A stretch of 8,234 nt of DNA from WLND01 sp040398845 (GTDB taxonomy: Bacteria; Actinomycetota; Actinomycetes; S36-B12). The translations under genes were made by a program, and so were the position numbers. The stretch is taken from assembly GCA_040398845.1 (NCBI GenBank), contig JBBATH010000033.1:1-8234 (forward strand), given 5' to 3'. Each line of letters starts with the position of its first letter. The stretch's first letter is position 1. This document shows, piece by piece, positions 6,604 to 8,234 of this stretch. The notes beneath the pieces are model-generated. The model ran no database searches. It worked only from the letters and a program-made list of their open reading frames with translations, and was not told the origin of the DNA.

Positions 6604-8234
6604 CCTCGGCACCGGCGAGTTTGACGGCGTTGACATGGCTGTCGCCGTGACCGGCTCGGCAGCTGTGTTCGAGGCAGAAGCGCCTGCGGACAGCGAGGCG
6701 GAGGGCGTGGTTGTTGACGAGGTAGAGGTGGTCTCGAATGCCGTTGGGGTGCACGTGGGTGTGGGCGGGGTGTAGCTCCACCACAGGCCGGACACCCACG
6801 CGGCGTTGCTCCACTGAGCCACCGCGATGTAGTAAGACGTCTGGTTAGTTACGATGGTAACCCGTGCGAGTCCTGAGCACGTAAAAGGGAACCCGACGCC
6901 CTGGTCGTTGGACGCAATGCAGCCCCACGTCAAGGGGAGGTCAGAGGCCGGGCAGTGGCGGAAGACGTACAACACATTGTCTCCCGCCCAGCCGGTCATT
7001 CCCGGAATGGTTGCGAGCGCAGGGTTGGGGCAAGTTGAGAGCTGCAACGTTCCTCCCAGCAACATTCCAGACAGGTCAATTTTGTACAGGTCTGTGCCTG
7101 CTGGCGCGGCGTAGATGGTGGTGAGGCTGCCGCCGAGGCACGTGGAGGCGGTGGACCACGCGGACACTGGCGGGCGGGGATTCAACGCTGGGAAGGCGCC
7201 GCTGGTGCCATAGCCAATGCGGATCGGCACGTCGTTAAGCACTGCGCAGTCGGGCGTAGGATTGACCGTGTAGGATGCAGTAGGGGTGGCGGAGGTGGTA
7301 GCGGACTCCGTTGGCACGGCGGTCGGCGTGGCGGAGACAGACGCGGTCGTCGCTGCAGTTGCGGATGCGCTGGCGCCCTTTGACAGTGACGCACTGGACG
7401 AGGCCGTGTTGGAGCCTGTCTGCGTGTAGCCACGAGACGAGCTTGGCGTGGTGGAGGACGTGGGGGACGGCGTCGGTGCGGGCGTACCCGAGGGGCTGAA
7501 ACCGGGCGCCAGCGACGAGGTCCCTGAGGGCGTGCGCGTGGCCGTGTTGGAGCGCGAGGGCGTCGGCAGCATGTACACCCATGACAGATTGTACTGGCCA
7601 GAGCTCGTGGCGCCGTAGCCCTGTACAACCACGTACACAAAGCGCTGTGTGACCGAGGGTATGGTCAGACGCGACTGGAGGCCCGAGCCACCACAGCCGG
7701 CGGTGGCGGCAGCGGCGAAGCTGCAGCCGAACGCGACCCACGTGGTGGGACAGCCAAAGCCGGCATACAGCGCCGTGCTCATGGGCGTAAAACCAACGGC
7801 GGTGCAAGTGTTGAGCTGCAGCGGGTAGCCGAGGGGCGCGTCGACGAGGTCGATCACGTGGCGGTGCTGCACCCATGCGTACGTGGAGAGCCCCGTGGCG
7901 CTGCACACGTTGGCGCCGAGCAGCGAAGGTGAGCCGGCGGGCAAGCTCATCACGCCCGTGGAGCCCCGTACGCCGCGGTAGCTGCCAGCGTACGTGTTGT
8001 TTGCGACGCACGCGGGCAGCGCCGATATTGACGGGCTGTGTGAAGGCGTCGCGGAACCTGTCATCGAGCTCGAGGGCGTGCCCGAGGGCGGCACGGGGGG
8101 GTTGGAGCCCGTGGGGCTCTCCGAGGGCGGCAGGTCGGGCGTCACGGACAGGGAGCCCGTCTGGGAGGAGCTCGGCTGCACGCGCCGGAATGGGCGGGGG
8201 CGGGGGTGGGGGGGGGGGGGGGGGGGGGGGGGGG
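6397..8234 (-). CDS. 5' fragment of the giant multidomain protein (domains 1, 2 and first half of 3)
   Basis: Open for 611 codons from the right edge down to a TAG at 6399-6397. The first codons come from the poly-C sense tract (Pro repeats, then H-P-R-P-R-P-F-R-R), followed by a Ser/Thr/Pro linker, so this is the interior of a protein and no start codon can be chosen. A GTG at 8181 is only an in-frame valine. Counting from that valine, domain 1 is residues 58-206, domain 2 is 312-474 and the first part of domain 3 is 527-594. The linkers contain the recurring motif S-L-S-x-G-A-S at residues 265-271 and 496-502. There is no transmembrane helix. The TAG is reached only because the frame slips: the last residues S-N-H-P would continue as L-G-G-S-L-I-V in the next frame, exactly what the sister domains show there. 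The stop is therefore not the natural end of the protein. Confidence 0.8.
   Translation of the reverse strand, partial: PPPPPPPPHPRPRPFRRVQPSSSQTGSLSVTPDLPPSESPTGSNPPVPPSGTPSSSMTGSATPSHSPSISALPACVANNTYAGSYRGVRGSTGVMSLPAGSPSLLGANVCSATGLSTYAWVQHRHVIDLVDAPLGYPLQLNTCTAVGFTPMSTALYAGFGCPTTWVAFGCSFAAAATAGCGGSGLQSRLTIPSVTQRFVYVVVQGYGATSSGQYNLSWVYMLPTPSRSNTATRTPSGTSSLAPGFSPSGTPAPTPSPTSSTTPSSSRGYTQTGSNTASSSASLSKGASASATAATTASVSATPTAVPTESATTSATPTASYTVNPTPDCAVLNDVPIRIGYGTSGAFPALNPRPPVSAWSTASTCLGGSLTTIYAAPAGTDLYKIDLSGMLLGGTLQLSTCPNPALATIPGMTGWAGDNVLYVFRHCPASDLPLTWGCIASNDQGVGFPFTCSGLARVTIVTNQTSYYIAVAQWSNAAWVSGLWWSYTPPTPTCTPTAFETTSTSSTTTPSASLSAGASASNTAAEPVTATAMSTPSNSPVPRCSNILKSVEVRYGSGLRGSFPLRTRPVAAAWNTSSRILCTPGSGYWYNDIFSASEGTDLYSIDLSNHP
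6760..7248 (-). repeat. Six-cysteine domain, copy 2
   Basis: Residues 312-474 of the upstream fragment. Cysteines at 312, 348, 384, 410, 421 and 435. With copy 3 it forms a subclass: G-T-D-L-Y-x-I-D-L-S before the third cysteine, a longer insert between cysteines 3 and 4, V-L-Y-V-F-R-x-C-P, A-S-N-D before cysteine 6, and the ending S-G-L-W-W-S-Y-T-P. Copy 2 is intact. Confidence 0.8.
7564..8010 (-). repeat. Six-cysteine domain, copy 1
   Basis: Residues 58-206 of the upstream fragment. Cysteines at 58, 93, 126, 144, 153 and 163. It has the family signatures: a strand before I-D-L, P-L-G-Y-P-L-Q-L-N-T-C, L-Y-A-G-F-G-C-P and the end motif W-V-Y-M-L-P-T-P. The Asn-Asp-Asp loop between cysteines 5 and 6 is replaced by an Ala-rich stretch, so it lacks the acidic residues of most copies. 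Q-S-R-L-T-I after cysteine 6 matches copies 7 and 8 (Q-S-R-V, Q-S-Q-V). Confidence 0.78.
8208..8234 (+). repeat. Run of 27 G at the window end
   Basis: An unbroken G run, preceded by shorter G blocks split by single C or T (8192-8207). On the minus strand it reads as proline codons in frame with the giant gene, so a Pro-rich segment is possible. A homopolymer this long ending exactly at the sequence end also looks like an assembly or base-calling artefact. If genuine, it could form a G-quadruplex. Confidence 0.85.

Larger units (their letters stand above)
1520..8234 (-). pseudogene. One giant gene for a Ser/Thr/Pro-rich protein with eight six-cysteine domains; broken in domain 3 and cut at the 5' end
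   Basis: The two long minus-strand open stretches at 8234-6397 and 6376-1520 are two parts of one gene. The third domain begins in the first part and ends in the second, and its six cysteines are complete only when both are joined. Restoring one C in the run at 6403-6400 and reading through the TAA at 6379-6377 gives an uninterrupted product of about 2,240 visible residues: eight domains, seven Ser/Thr/Pro linkers, a Ser/Thr tail and a short basic end. No methionine start or signal peptide is in view; the frame stays open into the G run at the right edge, so the true N-terminus lies outside. No GT-AG intron is needed anywhere. I infer a secreted or surface glycoprotein from the Cys-rich domains, absence of internal membrane helices and Ser/Thr density. 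'Pseudogene' describes the sequence as given; sequence errors would make it a normal gene. Confidence 0.68.

Noticed and set aside
1..8234. Bacterial operon, toxin system, phage or CRISPR content
   Set aside because: There are no ribosome binding sites, no closely packed genes, no spaced direct repeats and no phage or defence-type domains; the long repeats are coding low complexity.

Overview
The window looks like nuclear DNA of a GC-rich unicellular eukaryote (protist or alga); I cannot place the lineage. Three things support this: an SLC49-type major facilitator transporter with a eukaryotic start context, a very large secreted-type Ser/Thr/Pro-rich multidomain protein, and no operon-like packing or ribosome binding sites. 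Both genes lie on the minus strand. I see no tRNA, rRNA, CRISPR array, insertion sequence or transposase.

Layout. Positions 1-590 hold the first 196 codons of a membrane transporter of the SLC49 family (FLVCR/MFSD7-like); the rest lies beyond the left edge. Positions 591-1519 are an intergenic stretch of about 930 bases, serving as the transporter's upstream region and the downstream region of the large gene. Positions 1520-8234 are one giant gene. Its 5' end is cut by the right edge, where the sequence ends in 27 consecutive G.

The giant gene encodes about 2,240 visible residues. It consists of eight copies of a roughly 130-165-residue domain, each with six cysteines at matching positions (48 in total). 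Long linkers of Ser, Thr and Pro separate the domains, and a Ser/Thr tail of more than 300 residues follows the last one. The domain pattern is a hydrophobic strand, then L-x-V-x-T-C, then L-Y-V-G-x-G-C-P, then F-x-C-x-x-G-N-D-D-x-C, then strands ending in W-x-Y-x-x-P-T. It recalls secreted beta-sandwich domains of the bacterial PPC (pre-peptidase C-terminal) type, but I do not recognise it as a named family. By composition it is probably a heavily O-glycosylated surface, cell-wall or matrix protein.

The gene is not open throughout. Inside the third domain the frame is broken twice within about 25 bases: one base appears to be missing from a C run (6400-6403), and an in-frame TAA follows (6377-6379). 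Homology to the sister domains continues straight through both lesions. This is therefore one gene, either a recently damaged allele or pseudogene or one carrying local sequence errors, and not two genes. Short-period DNA repeats in the linkers (30 nt, 42 nt and a 28-nt word repeated 600 nt apart) suggest it grows by internal duplication.

Nothing in the sequence links the transporter and the surface protein functionally; they appear to be neighbours only.
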